A stretch of 64,000 nt of DNA from Ectobius pallidus (taxonomy: Eukaryota > Arthropoda > Insecta > Blattodea > Ectobiidae): contig CAXKWD010000006.1 of the NCBI GenBank assembly GCA_964059195.1, positions 71,317,073-71,381,072 of the forward strand. The letters are read 5' to 3'. Shown here piece after piece: positions 1 through 10,905 of the stretch. Position numbers and translations under genes: made by a program. A model generated the notes under the pieces. The model worked only from the letters and a program-made list of their open reading frames with translations. It was not told the origin of the DNA and made no database searches. Position 1 is the stretch's first letter. Each line of letters begins with the position of its first letter.

Positions 1-904
1 CAATTTTTAAAATAACTTGCCTCCTATCAAATTCTACCTTCAATTAAATTAGATAAATCAAGGGAATTTCGTTATCAGCTGCCTAACGTTTCCGTTCACA
101 GCTGTCTAACCTTTCCGTTCGCTACTATTGGGATGACATGAAATTACACTAGGGCTATAATGGAAAAATCCTTTATTCATTCACTGCATTTGTTTATGTT
201 TTGTTTATATTTGAATATCTTTGTTACAAAACTCACCTTGCCTACAAAATACAGAAACGGAGTTAATGGCATAAGTGGATGGTGATTTCCAAGCTCTACA
301 AGCAACTATAGTCATTTCCAAACAAGAGCTTGTCCTTAAGATCAAAAGTTCGAAACTGACTCTTATCCTAAATTGTCACTCCTTTCTATCTGTGTGCTAC
401 CTTCATTATGTAGTTACAAACGTATTCTATTAATTCTTTTTACATTATACAAAAAATGTAATTAATCAGGGACTAAAATGTATAATTTTATTACAAATAA
501 ATAAAAAACAATATCAATGGATTAATAGTACAATAATATTCTTCAAGAAATAAAATAAATGATCATGAAAATGTTAATTGTATTAATTGCGTAATAATAA
601 ATATGCAAAATAATTAGCAATGACAAAAAACTAAAAATAATGCATTATTTGCATATAAATGGATATCATTACTGGTAATTAAAATAATTATGTAAAATTA
701 CATAACAAAGCAAAAGAGTTCTTATAAAACTAAATACTGTAGTTATTTGCTACATTAAAGAAGTAGTCTTCTTATTCAAGAAGAGATGTTTTTGTTAAAC
801 AAGCGAACATAATTTTTGCCTAATTCATAATAACAAATTTTCATTCCAGTTATAAAAAGTGCTATGGACCACGCGGGAACTATTCATAAACAACGGAAAC
901 CATA
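1..904. other. AT-rich intergenic DNA, no gene seen
   Basis: No reading frame with recognisable domains. The stretch is A/T-rich with short homopolymer runs. Two near-identical phrases (CTAACGTTTCCGTTC and CTAACCTTTCCGTTC, near 85-120) form a small direct repeat. I see no RNA gene. Confidence 0.6.
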
Positions 905-1180
905 GAAACTATCGATACTGTGTCAGTTTTGTTTGAATTACAGGAAGAGGAAAGTGCGCATGCGCGCGCGCAGGAAATGGAAAAAGAAGACCGTTACGTC
1001 TCAAGAAGGGAGGAGGGAGTAAGCATCAGGGAGTCGGCGAGAAGAGTCAGAATTGGAAGGCTGAAGTAGAAGGTTGTGGAGTTGGCGGACGAGGCCTGGA
1101 ATGAGCGGCAGTCGTGACGACGTAGTGGCCTGACGTTCCCTGTCAGACTTAAATTGGGAGGCAACCATCAAAACTGGAAA
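905..1180. promoter_or_regulatory. Candidate insect housekeeping promoter with DRE-like and NRF-1-like sites
   Basis: A GC-richer island in AT-rich DNA. It holds a perfect TATCGATA at 910-917, the motif bound by the insect factor DREF, then an ACAGGAAG ETS-like site, then TGCGCATGCGC at 955-965, which matches the NRF-1 palindrome and runs into a short CG repeat. A purine-rich, CpG-containing stretch follows on the + strand to about 1160 and would suit a 5' untranslated exon. I see no TATA box at a convincing distance and no clear protein start downstream. The motifs are seen directly; promoter activity and direction are inferred. It may instead be a chance GC-rich patch. Confidence 0.35.
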
Positions 1181-1825
1181 TCAACGATCGATGGCTATGT
1201 CGAGATAGCTGTGGATGGGAATGAGCCTGAACGTAGTTGGCTTATGTCGTGGCCGCCGACAGCGAACATCCGCTGGGAGTAGAAGAAATGGGCCGAGTCT
1301 AAGTGAGGTTTAGATATGGAATGGAATCCTACAGGAAACTGACATCGGACAGAAGGGTGACAAGAAGAAGGAAGAACCACACTAATCTACTTCTTGTTGA
1401 GTATAAAAACTATTAATATCAGACACTTCATTTGGGTTTTTGAACATAAAAGAGTATTGATAACTCTAGTTCTGTAGTTTCTAACTTATGTCTGACTAAT
1501 AGATTTCTATTGTAGAAATGAGAGTAAAATAAGACTAGCGAAAAGTTAGAAGTTGTAACAGCAATACAGTAATCCAATGTTTCCACTTCCTGTCGGAAAA
1601 GTTAAGGTAGAAATAGTTGGGAAGAGAGAAGTAAGTAATAAGTAGAAATCTCTATACTTTGGGTGTTTTTAAGTGGTTGAACCACTCACGAATCCGTAAG
1701 CTAGGTTCAGCTGGTGATGCTTATAAATGCTTTTATATTTTTTAAGACAGGTCGCGAGAAGAGTAAGGAAGAAATTATAAGGGGCATGAAAGTAATCCTT
1801 ATTTGGGCTTCTCCCACTTGGTTTT
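1181..1825. other. Region between candidate promoter and the P-like element
   Basis: No domain-bearing reading frame on either strand. If the upstream island is a promoter, this could be 5' UTR or intron, but I cannot identify a splice donor with confidence. Confidence 0.4.
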
Positions 1826-1834
1826 GGTTCAGGT
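1826..1834. repeat. Target-site duplication, left copy (GGTTCAGGT)
   Basis: GGTTCAGGT lies directly against the left end of the inverted-repeat element and is repeated exactly at 4064-4072 on the other side. P-family transposases make 8-bp duplications; nine bases match here because one terminal base is ambiguous or matches by chance. Confidence 0.8.
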
Positions 1835-2307
1835 CAAGATCAGTAAACTATACAGGTTGCGTATTCCGGGATAGACCAATCGCAGCACTTGAGTGCGTGA
1901 CGTCACCAGATTCCAAATCTCGCAATTCCCAGTTTTTACTCAGTCTAGAAAATCTTACAGCGCGTGATTAAACTCGTAATCCTTAATTAACCCTTGGTCG
2001 GATTCCTGTGAAATTTTTACAGAAATAATCTACACACATCAGCCCTACTGATGGTTAAAACAGAGCCTTAAAAAAGCGGATACAAATGTTTTTATTTCAT
2101 TTTATAAACATCACCCGTTACACAAAATTCATGGAGGGAGAAGCAAATTTCACTATGCGACAATTTTTTGTATTTTTGTGTCCCGAAAAAAACTTCAAGC
2201 GAGAAAGTTTTAGTGAAATAATTTAATTTTAATACAAATGAAGTTCCAGCCCTATACCTCGAATGGTTTACGAGTAATTGAGTGGTAATTATTCTGGGCG
2301 CTTCTGT
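1835..2307 (+). repeat. Left long inverted arm of the THAP element
   Basis: Reads as the reverse complement of 3581-4063 with scattered substitutions and small indels. Strong landmarks are the GTGACGTCACCAG and AAAAAAGCGGATACAAATG segments. Outer end CAAG. Confidence 0.85.
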
Positions 2308-2508
2308 TGTCGGAATGATTTGTGACGACCGTGAAATGTTCAGGAAGAAGCATATTTGACTATGCGACAATTTTGTTTATTTCTGTGACCAGAAAATGAT
2401 TCAAGCATGTAAGCTTCAGGGAAATATTTGAATTTTATTATACATCAAGTACCACGTTTATATCTTGAATGGTTTACGAGTAATAGAGTGGTAATTACTC
2501 CAGGCGCT
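2129..2508 (+). repeat. Diverged direct repeat inside the THAP element (2129-2307 and 2339-2508)
   Basis: The segment with CTATGCGACAATTTT and GGTTTACGAGTAATAGAGTGG at 2339-2508 is a diverged second copy of the inner left arm at 2129-2307, in the same orientation. It ends in the same AGGCGC-type sequence. The two differ much more from each other than the left arm differs from the right arm, so this duplication is probably older. Confidence 0.8.
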
Positions 2509-3161
2509 AAACCTATTGGAACGGTACAGAGGTCTTTTTGTTCTATCATATAGACCTACTAGCAATTACGTAAAAATCCTTAAATATTTTAGTCGTGGAC
2601 TCAATAATAAAGGATATTAACTGGCTACTTGTACCCATACTGAACGATTGACCCTTTGAAACTAAATTATTTTGGAGGACTTCAATAGACGCCGGCCGTG
2701 AAAGCCTAAATACTTATAATTAATTATTTTTAATAAATCATTGAATTATAAAAAGAGTGCCGTCATGAATACCTATAACAATATAAGTGAATAATAGTCG
2801 CAAAAAATTTAATAAAATATCATTTAGCCTGGTTAAATCCGTGGGCCCTTTACTCCGTGATCTACCGAGAGCTGTGAATATTAATCTTCAATAATTTCGT
2901 TCAGAAGAAACGCCAAATATTGCCTTGCTGCAGACTAATTTCCATTCCTCAATAAAAATACCCTTTCCAGTGCAATTAAAGAATTAATGTTCAATAATGA
3001 TATTCTTCGGAGGTACCTTTCTATTTAGTCATTTCGACATAGCTGTACATATAAAGCCAAACAAAGTTCTGTTGTCCTAAAAGCCCATGTAAATATGATT
3101 AATAACAATTACAATAATAATACTAATAAGAATAATACTAATATAAGAATATATTATTTAC
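2509..3161. other. Interior of the THAP element, no coding signal
   Basis: AT-rich interior with no recognisable transposase motif on either strand. It lies where the missing 3' exons and catalytic domain would be, so it is probably intron remnant or filler. Confidence 0.5.
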
Positions 3162-3421
3162 CTTTTTCTCTTAGGTTTTTCCCTTGGTAAATTCAGCAGT
3201 TCAGCTTTGAAATCCCTTTCGTAATCCTGCTCCGTGAAGTGCAAGGAATAAACTCTACTTGTATCAGGATTCCAAGAATCATTTTTTCGGCAAACAACAA
3301 TCCATTGCTTGTGAACATCTTTGATTTTTGGAAAGACGTAGAACGAAATGTTACAGTCAAGCTTCTTGCAATCTGAGAAATTACTGTTACACACTGCCAC
3401 AGCACATCTCTGGCCCGGCAT
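3162..3421 (-). CDS. THAP zinc-finger exon of a P-element-like transposase (fragment)
   Basis: About 86 codons from an ATG at 3421, read leftwards. Visible features: Cys6 and Cys11 near the start, FYVFPK at 27-32, the conserved Trp40 (KQWIVVC), then SRVYSLHF at 55-62 and a DYERDFKAELLNLP segment. This is the C2CH THAP fold, which binds DNA in P-element transposase and THAP proteins. The third zinc ligand, normally Cys in a CSxHF motif, is Tyr58 here, so zinc binding is probably lost. The frame runs to AAAAAG followed by GTAAAT, a good splice donor at 3161-3160, so this looks like a first exon; a stop follows only if the donor is ignored. No later exon is found in the element. Confidence 0.75.
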
Positions 3422-3580
3422 AATGGTTCAGTTATTTGCACATTCTAAAGCACTTTCTAATTGTACTATTAAAAACAATATGTATTGGTAATCTCTATCC
3501 TAAAAGACTACGGTCAAGTGGCCGAAATCAGTAGGTACAAAAGCCTTGTCAGCGGCACCATGCTCTCTACTGTCCTGCTC

Positions 3581-4063
3581 GAAACGCCCGGAATAATTAC
3601 CACTCAATTACTAGTAAACCATTCGAGATATAGGGCTGGAACTTCATTTGTATTAAAATTCAATTATTTCACTAAAACTTTCTCGCTTGAAGTTTTTTCG
3701 GGACACAAAAATACAAAAAATTGTCGCATAGTGAAATTTGCTTCTCCCTCCATGAATTTTGTGTAACGGGTGATGTTTATAAAATGAAATAAAAACATTT
3801 GTATCCGCTTTTTTAAGGCTCTGTTTTAACCATCAGTAGGGCTGATGTGTGAAGATTATTTCTGTATAAATTTCAAAGAAATCCGACAAAGGGTTAATTA
3901 AAGGTTACGAGTTTAATCACGCGGTGTAAGATTTTCTAGACTGAGTAAAAACTGGGAATTGCGAGATTTGGAATCTGGTGACGTCACACACTCGCCTGCT
4001 CGCCGCAACCCCCTGTCCTATAAACTCGCCGGAATACGCTACCTCTGTAGTTTACAAGCCTTG
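3581..4063 (-). repeat. Right long inverted arm of the THAP element
   Basis: Inverted partner of 1835-2307; it lies upstream of the THAP exon in its reading direction and so probably carries the original promoter and 5' UTR. Outer end CTTG, followed by the second GGTTCAGGT at 4064-4072. Confidence 0.85.
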
Positions 4064-4072
4064 GGTTCAGGT

Positions 4073-7000
4073 TACAGATGGATATCTACATGTTGGATGG
4101 CATGCTGGCCTGTAATATTTAGTTGCTTTATGAATAAAGAGATTCACTAAGAGATGGTTTTGAAATAGAGCAGAGCAAGTGTAAAGGTAGAGAAGGATAG
4201 GAATGAAAGAACAGAAGCTTGGGTGATGGCGACTCGCTTAAGAATGAAAGTAAGGATTAGTTGTGTAGTTAGTTAAGGATAGGTTGTGTAGTTCAAATTC
4301 AGAGTTAGGTTAAAAGAGAAAACCTGGAGGAAAAAAAAAAGAAGATAAGTTACTTAGGTGTGGTTAATTAGTTTCGTATTGGAATTCACAGAGGAATTCA
4401 GAAACACAAATGTACACCCAAAACCAAGAATAAGTAATAAGAGAGTATAAAGGTTATAGGGTTAGTGAAATTGAACTAGATAGGAATTTGAATGAATGAC
4501 GACCAGAAATGAGAGAACTTAAGGGTTGAAGAACTTAAGAGTTGAAGTAAATTTAAGAGAAAGGGCGAGTAGCATTGAAAAATCACTTAAGGTGAATGTT
4601 AAGAGGAGAGTAAGGTTAAAAGAGAGAACCTGATAATTCTTTTATAGTTCTTCGATATATTGTCTTTACTATCTATCTTTAAAAACTTCTTCTTCTTTGA
4701 CTGGACAGACAAGGACATGCTAGCACAGTGAAAAAGTAAAATAGAATGCATCATAATTGAAAATGAACATTTATTAAAAGAAGTATTTACATTGTAGGGT
4801 TTGATACAATTCTTTGTTGTTAAATTCAATTGTTGATACCGTAAATGGTTGTTGCAAGAAATATTGATGTAGAATTCGGGAAACAACCTGTAACATAAAT
4901 TTAGAAATTACTTGGTGGGAAGGTAGTAAACCAGTATAACGCTGAAATTAATTCAGAATACTAACCTTATTAAGAGTAGACAGTTTAATATAGTGCTTCA
5001 TCCTGTAAATGTTAATTTTGGATAATAATGATATATAAATATTTATAATTGTAAGAAATATATTGCTGATGAGCAAATCATTGATATAAATATATAAAGA
5101 ATTAAAACTAGTGCAATTTAAAATTAAATCTGTAAAATTAGTACACACAACCAGAATATTGTTGAATAAAATATTATTGTTATTTGTTGGAAGAAAATTT
5201 AGTTAAGGTGGCTTTATTTTTCAAGTGATGAAATAAACATATTAACTCCTTTAAATATTAAGAATCCTACCCTATCTCCACTGTATAAAAGCTAAGCCGA
5301 GGTACTTGTATATATAACCTTGTATATACATAAAATATTTTGTGACTGGACTTAGAAAAAAAAAAGAAAAAAATTATAATTAAGAGAGAAATTAATAGTG
5401 GTGATAAATTAATTTGGGAATTAGATGATGAATTGATGGATGGCGCCCTATATAAGTATTTCCATCAATAAAAGAGAATTTTTTATAACAATGAAATTAT
5501 AATGAAGAAGTTTGAGAACACCCTGTAGATGTGGTGCATTGATTGTAGCATTGGAAGGCTAGTATGCGTGTGGCGTACCTAGGAATGTTGAAACAGGTGC
5601 ACTTACGTAACTGGGTAACTAGGTCACTGTTACGATAGTTTATCAGACGTCAGAGCAGATCACGTAAAGATATACTATTGAAATTAATACTAATAAAGTA
5701 AAGCAAGTCCGTCGCAACATTAATTCAGATACTACACCAAAACATTTAATTTCTACTTGATATTCTTCTTAATAAAATCATGTTGTTCAAAATCCAGTCT
5801 TCTTTAAAACTTTTAAATAAAGTATTCAGTTCTGTCAAACCATAAAGGGGTAACGTTATTTTTAAAATGTTATTCTTTATTTTGATATCTGTTAAAACAA
5901 TAATCGGGCTTTAAATATAACATTATGGAAAAAGGGAGTTAATATGCTTTAATTCCCACAAATCCTTCTTAATGGAAAAAGAGAGTTATGAAGTGAGGTA
6001 CTAAATTTCAGTGAAGTAAACACCATTAGGCTATACATTCTTAGTGTAAATTTTCAACATGCAGTAACCTATTTATTTGATTTTAAAGTTCGCATGGGAT
6101 TACATGAAATCATTAATACAAAAATGAATCCAGCAAGTATAACAAACATAGTAATGAAATAAACAAAAAATAAATACAAACTAAGATCAACTTACGGCAA
6201 TTATTTGTTATTGCTACTGAAAACTGGTTAGGTTTATATAATAAAAGACACATCTGACAAGGGATCAGATTTTTAAATTCATCAACTACTTTTATTATTA
6301 TTAATAATATTAATATTATTATTATTAGTTGGTATCATCATCCATATTACCATCATTTCCATAATAGAATTTTCGTAGAGGAATGTAAAATTAAAAGACA
6401 AATTTTATGGGTGGAATACATATATATTGGATTTGGATTTAGAAACTAACAAGAAGTTTCCTATATATAACACATATTTTTCGAGGTAATAACTGACTCA
6501 ATTAGAGGGTGCCTAGGCACTCCCGCTCCTTCCAATAGATTACGGACTGAACAAAATTTGAAACACAGTAAAAGGGCTGTATTTTATACTTTCGGTGTTG
6601 TACAGTATATCTCTTGCGTGCAATCCATACAAAAATAGAGTCCAATAAATGATTTGAAATGATGTAGAGGCTATATTACGTTCATTAGGGTTAATTAGGA
6701 CTGGGATGCTTTTATCGATTACTTGAAAGCTATAACTTTGTAACATGTGAAAAAGAGAGAAAAATACAACTAACTGTTACGGATAGTCGATCAATATTTG
6801 GCTAGGGTATATACGAGAGCACAGTGTTGTCATTATTGTCCCGTGTGAGATGAACCATCTATGCACATAAATTAAAACCATCGTGCTGTATTGAATTTTC
6901 ACAAACATCGTTTATTGATTTAAAATGTGGCTGCGATGTGACACAGCGTAATTCTGACAGACATTTCGTAAAGAATTATAATAGTGGAAGACAGAATATT

Positions 7001-8129
7001 TGCGTATAAAACAAAATAATTAATCAGAGGCCTTGATGTGCTGTAGGCCTATGTGGGAAGTAAAGAAGAATAATGAAAAGTGACGGATGATGAATACGTA
7101 TTCCAGATTAACATCACATTAACAATCTTCATATTAATATACAAATAAACATACTTTCATAAGTACATTCCTATAAATACTTCATAAATTAAATTCACAT
7201 TGTAATTAGTTTCCACTTATTTATACACTGCACTTCAACCTGAAGTTTTACAGCTAACGTTATTCTAAATATTCTTTATTGAGAGGATTACGGGCAGTAG
7301 CTCAACTATTTCTTGAGGCAATATTGACTATTCTTTTAATCCAAGTTATACCTGAATAAAATTGATTAAAGTATTACTTGGAATTTATGAATTATTGTTA
7401 TCAACCGACTGTAAACAATGCGTCAAAAATCAAAAGCTACGAAGTGACATAAATTTTAAGGAACTTCAGGGCAAATTAGTGATTAAAACTTTAAGCTTAA
7501 TGGTATACATTTTTATTTCTTGAACGTTGCAATGTCTCTACACCACATATAAATGGAAGTGCATGTAACGGAAAACCACATTTCAGATCATCGATGCACA
7601 ACTGCTGAAGGCACACGATGGTTGGCAATAGGGAAGACTCGATCCATAATGTCTATTTTTTTATAGTTGGTGATTTTTGAATGGCAAGTCATACACGGAT
7701 ATGTCGCGTTCATCTAAGAATCAATGTTTATAAGGAAACCTGTGCAAAGATTTTGCACTTCTCCCCTTTTGCCAGGTATCCAGGAAAAGTGAAATTAACT
7801 AAATAATTAAATTCAACTTATACAATGATGTACAGTCACATAAGAAATGCTCAAAATATGAATGCGGTTTTTAAAAAAATTCCCTAGCAATTAATTATGT
7901 TTGTATAAGATTCACTGACATAATAGTTTCTAGCTTTAGAGTGGCCTTAAAGGATAGGAATGGAGTATAGCTAAACCATCTTCAAACTTATAACAATCCG
8001 TCAGGGAATATATTATTACCTCGACATAAATAAGTTGGGAGCGTTTAAAGTGAAAACACTCACATTAAGTGTTATGTAGTTTTACATTAGATTTCGATAA
8101 ATGCAGATGTTAACTATTTAATTTATTAA
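4073..8129. other. AT-rich intergenic DNA with simple repeats, no gene seen
   Basis: No domain-bearing frame over 4 kb. The part 4140-4640 is purine-rich and contains two related phrases, AGGTTAAAAGAGAAAACCTG near 4310 and a one-base variant near 4615. An A-rich tract lies at 4330-4343 and an irregular ATT repeat at 6293-6328. One TAGGCCTA palindrome lies at 7044-7051. Confidence 0.6.
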
Positions 8130-8735
8130 GTGCTAGAAAGGTACTTCATGAGATTGTGTGCAGGACGGGATAATGTCTGAACGTCTGCCCATCCGTCCGT
8201 GTGACTGTACGAGCGATAACTCAATACGCTTTATCGGATTTTCATGAAAATTTATAACGTCCATGGCAAGAAGTCTATTGATTTTGGACCAAAAACTAAT
8301 TAAAGGTCACAGGCTTTTTAAATGGGAAATCATGACTATAGGCCTACTAAATGCCGCGTTGTTTTATTATTGAGGGCCTTGACTCCAATGCAGTCAGATG
8401 TTTGTTTATTTCGTTGATCAAGTTGAAATGAGTACTACACCAATACTGTTATATACTGAAGGTATATTACTTTGAAATAATTAGTCCTACGTACATTAAG
8501 TAGAGTTCTTTGCCAGTATATTTTGTGAAATGTTGACATATTTTAAGAATTTCTTATATCAGTGTAGACCAGTATGAATTAAGTTCAAGTATTAAACTTT
8601 AGACCTTCGTTCTTCCGCAAGCCGTGATTAATGAATCGATGTGGAGCTTAACTTGGAGATAGATTACAAAAATAACTTATTTTCTGCGTATCTTAATTGC
8701 AATTATAACTGATTAAACAAATTCATTCTGGCACT
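8130..8735 (-). mobile_element. MITE family with GTGCCAGAATG ends, copy 1
   Basis: In reverse orientation this matches the copies at 16957-17661 and 54123-54646: CATTCTGGCAC at the right end, the AATTGCAATTA and TTCATTAAT segments, then the tail CAATACGCTTTATCGGATTTTC and the GTCCGTGTGAC block. The left end GTGCTAGAAAG is a mutated terminus. About 250 bases near 8340-8590 do not match the other copies well, so they may be an insertion or a fast-diverging middle. No coding capacity; movement would need a transposase from elsewhere. Confidence 0.65.
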
Positions 8736-9244
8736 TTGTTATATCAGTTGACCTGTTTTTATTTTGTTTCTTAAACATCTTTTACTCATATACTATTTCG
8801 CAATTTATCTTTTTACATTTTATATTCAAAATTTACAGAAATAATGAAATAATTACTCTTTTTGTATTTGTTTGGCGGTTGAGATATTTTAACATTCCAG
8901 TTTCAGCTTTAAAAGTTACTCCAGTTACTAACTTATCATTTGTACCATTGTTATGACTCGGAATGAATGTCCCTTTGTGGTACTGCGGTTTATCAGAATC
9001 AAGATGTGCACACTAAATATCCCATTCTATTTTTAAAAACAGTATGTTTATTAACTTTTTAGTCAAATATCGATTCAAACACTGGTATGTAATTAATTCA
9101 AAGCGGAGTGAATAAAAAAAAGTTATCTCATTCATATGTACTGACACAGTTATCGCTTAACAACATAAATGATATGAGCCCATGTTATTGAGTAGTGTAT
9201 AGGCCCTTTGTTAACGAGAGGAATAAGAATTTTTTGTTTAATAA
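8736..9244. other. AT-rich spacer
   Basis: Nothing recognisable between the MITE and the LINE fragment; a possible A-rich site lies near 9108-9121. Confidence 0.5.
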
Positions 9245-10062
9245 ATCAAGGAGTGAGACAAGGGTGTACTTTGTCACCTGTATTATTTAATATTTACATA
9301 GACGATATTCAAAATGAATGGAAAGATCTATTAAATAATGAAGGAATTTTAATCGACAAATGGGTAGAATAAATGCCCTATTATATGCGGATGATGACCT
9401 AGTTATGGCAAAATCAGAAAGAGATCTCCAAATGCTAACATACAAGTTCCAAATGTTGGCCGAAAGATATAATTGTAAAATATCAATAAACAAATAAAAA
9501 ACAATGGCATTTAAGGGTAAATATGGAACGCAAGTAACACATTTGAAGTAGGCCTACATAGGATGTGACATTACTTATGAAGAAGATAAAGATATAGAAA
9601 ACAAAATATCTAAATTCCAGGCAATATGTGGGACCATTAAAAGAACACTGTGCCAGAAAACAAGAAAAGATACAAAACTTACACTATATAAGTCTTTGGC
9701 TGTTCCTACGTTGTTGTACGGTAGCGAAAAGAAAGAAGTAGAACACAAGCAGAAAAGAGATGTTATTTTTGAGGGATGTGAAAGGACGCACACGAGGAGA
9801 CAGAATACGAAGACATGAGCAAATAAGAGAAGAATTAAAAATATATAAGTTAGAAGCTGAAATTAAAACATACAACAAGAAATGGACAGAACACTTAATG
9901 GGGATGAGTGGCGAAAGGATACCAAGAAGAGCCTTCCAATACAACTCAAGAGGAATGAGAGACGTTGGGCGACCCCGTAAAAGATAGACTCAACAGATGA
10001 CTTCTCCGGAACGGGCTATTTAGCCTAAGCCATGTAGAAGAAAGAGAAGAAGAAATTGCTGT
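9245..10062 (+). pseudogene. Dead non-LTR retrotransposon, reverse transcriptase C-terminal half and 3' tail
   Basis: Translated fragments in shifting frames give GVRQGCTLSPVLFNIYIDDI (RT block B), LLYADDDLVMAKS with the catalytic YADD, YIGCDITYEED, then ICGTIKRTLCQKTRK, a basic RT-thumb-like region with VKGRTRGDRIRRHEQIREEL, and finally RDVGRPRKR near 9970. This order is that of an RTE- or jockey-like LINE polymerase. The copy lacks the endonuclease and finger domains (5' truncation), carries frameshifts near 9350 and 9760, and several stops. One stop, in a TAGGCCTAC at 9549, vanishes if six bases are removed. The 3' end is a GAAGAAAGAGAAGAAG tail near 10035-10058. Clade is uncertain. Confidence 0.8.
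9549..9556. repeat. TAGGCCTA palindrome interrupting an RT gene
   Basis: Reading ...CAT TTG AAG TAG GCC TAC ATA GGA TGT... gives a stop. Deleting AGGCCT leaves AAG TAC ATA GGA TGT, which reads LKYIGCDI, close to the family's usual KYLGC motif, with the frame kept. This suggests a six-base insertion at a TA dinucleotide. Confidence 0.6.
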
Positions 10063-10297
10063 CACAGCGGAAGCTTAGTTGGAAGAAGAATTTGTCTTCA
10101 ATAATTTTAGGCTTATACACTTGAATATCCTTCTGGTATTATTAACGATCATTACTACAGCAACAAGAGATTGCTGTCGAACCGACCATAACCTGCAAAC
10201 AGATCTTGGGAATCATTCTATCAGTGTTGACAACCTATGCAAGAACCTTTCATTTCTGCCATTGCTGCGATTCCGATAGCGGATTGGAGGGACAGGG

Positions 10298-10905
10298 TTT
10301 TTTTTTTTATTTATATTTTTTTTATTAAATTATTACTGGCATGCTCCATTCCTTAAGAATACTACATGCCTTTAACTTCAATATACACAATTTGCAAATA
10401 TATAACTTACTTATAGTATGTTCAGTGAAAATGTTCTAAACATCTGCAATACTTAATTCTAATACAACATGTAAGGTTATTTAGTAAGGTAATTTGAAAT
10501 TTATGCTTTAGTTACTCTATATCTGTGAAGTTTATGGATTTTACGAAATTAACAAAGTTCTTTAAATGAGTTTTCATAAGTTCTTCTTTGGTTACGGGCC
10601 ACACGCATCCTCTACTTTGTATTTTCCTGATCATGTCATTTCTTTGTTGGTTTACAATTTTACATCGGAATATTATGTGATCTACCGTTTGATCCTCTTC
10701 TTGGCACTTGCATAATGGGCTATCCAGTAAAACAAATCTGTGGCGATATGATCTAAGGTTGCCATGTCCTGTGATCATTGTGGTTATTTTGATCGCTATT
10801 TCACATTTACTTATTCATGTACAATGTGTCATCAATTTTTTTTCTTTGACATTCCATCTATCATTGACCACATTTACAGATGTTTTCTCCCTCACCAGAA
10901 AAGAT
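10298..10905 (-). pseudogene. R1/jockey-like LINE fragment, C-terminal zinc-knuckle region and poly(A) tail
   Basis: On the minus strand 10778-10512 reads an open 88-codon stretch: ITGHGNLRSYRHRF, DSPLCKCQEEDQTVDHIIFRC (CCHC-like), then a short helix-rich tail ending in a stop. The GHG..SY.RF and QTVDH..F.C motifs belong to the region after the RNase H domain in R1/jockey-type elements. Upstream to about 10905 the frame continues after a frameshift as REKTSVNVVNDRWNVKEKK. Downstream there is a 3' UTR and an A-rich tail at 10300-10330 (T-rich on +), marking the 3' end of a minus-strand insertion. 5' truncated, no RT. Confidence 0.75.

Larger units (their letters stand above)
1835..4063 (-). 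mobile_element. THAP-domain, P-element-like DNA transposon with long inverted arms (non-autonomous)
   Basis: A 2.2-kb element bounded by CAAG...CTTG ends and a 9-bp duplication. Its ends are long imperfect inverted repeats, 1835-2307 and 3581-4063, alignable over about 475 bases with few gaps. The only recognisable gene piece is a THAP-domain exon on the minus strand (3162-3421), which starts just inside the right arm. THAP domains are the DNA-binding modules of P-element transposases and THAP9. The catalytic part is missing, so the copy could move only if supplied with transposase. An inner block (2339-2508) repeats part of the left arm in direct orientation. Assignment to the P superfamily rests on THAP plus duplication size; ordinary P elements have short inverted repeats, so this is a derived or foldback form. 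Confidence 0.75.
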
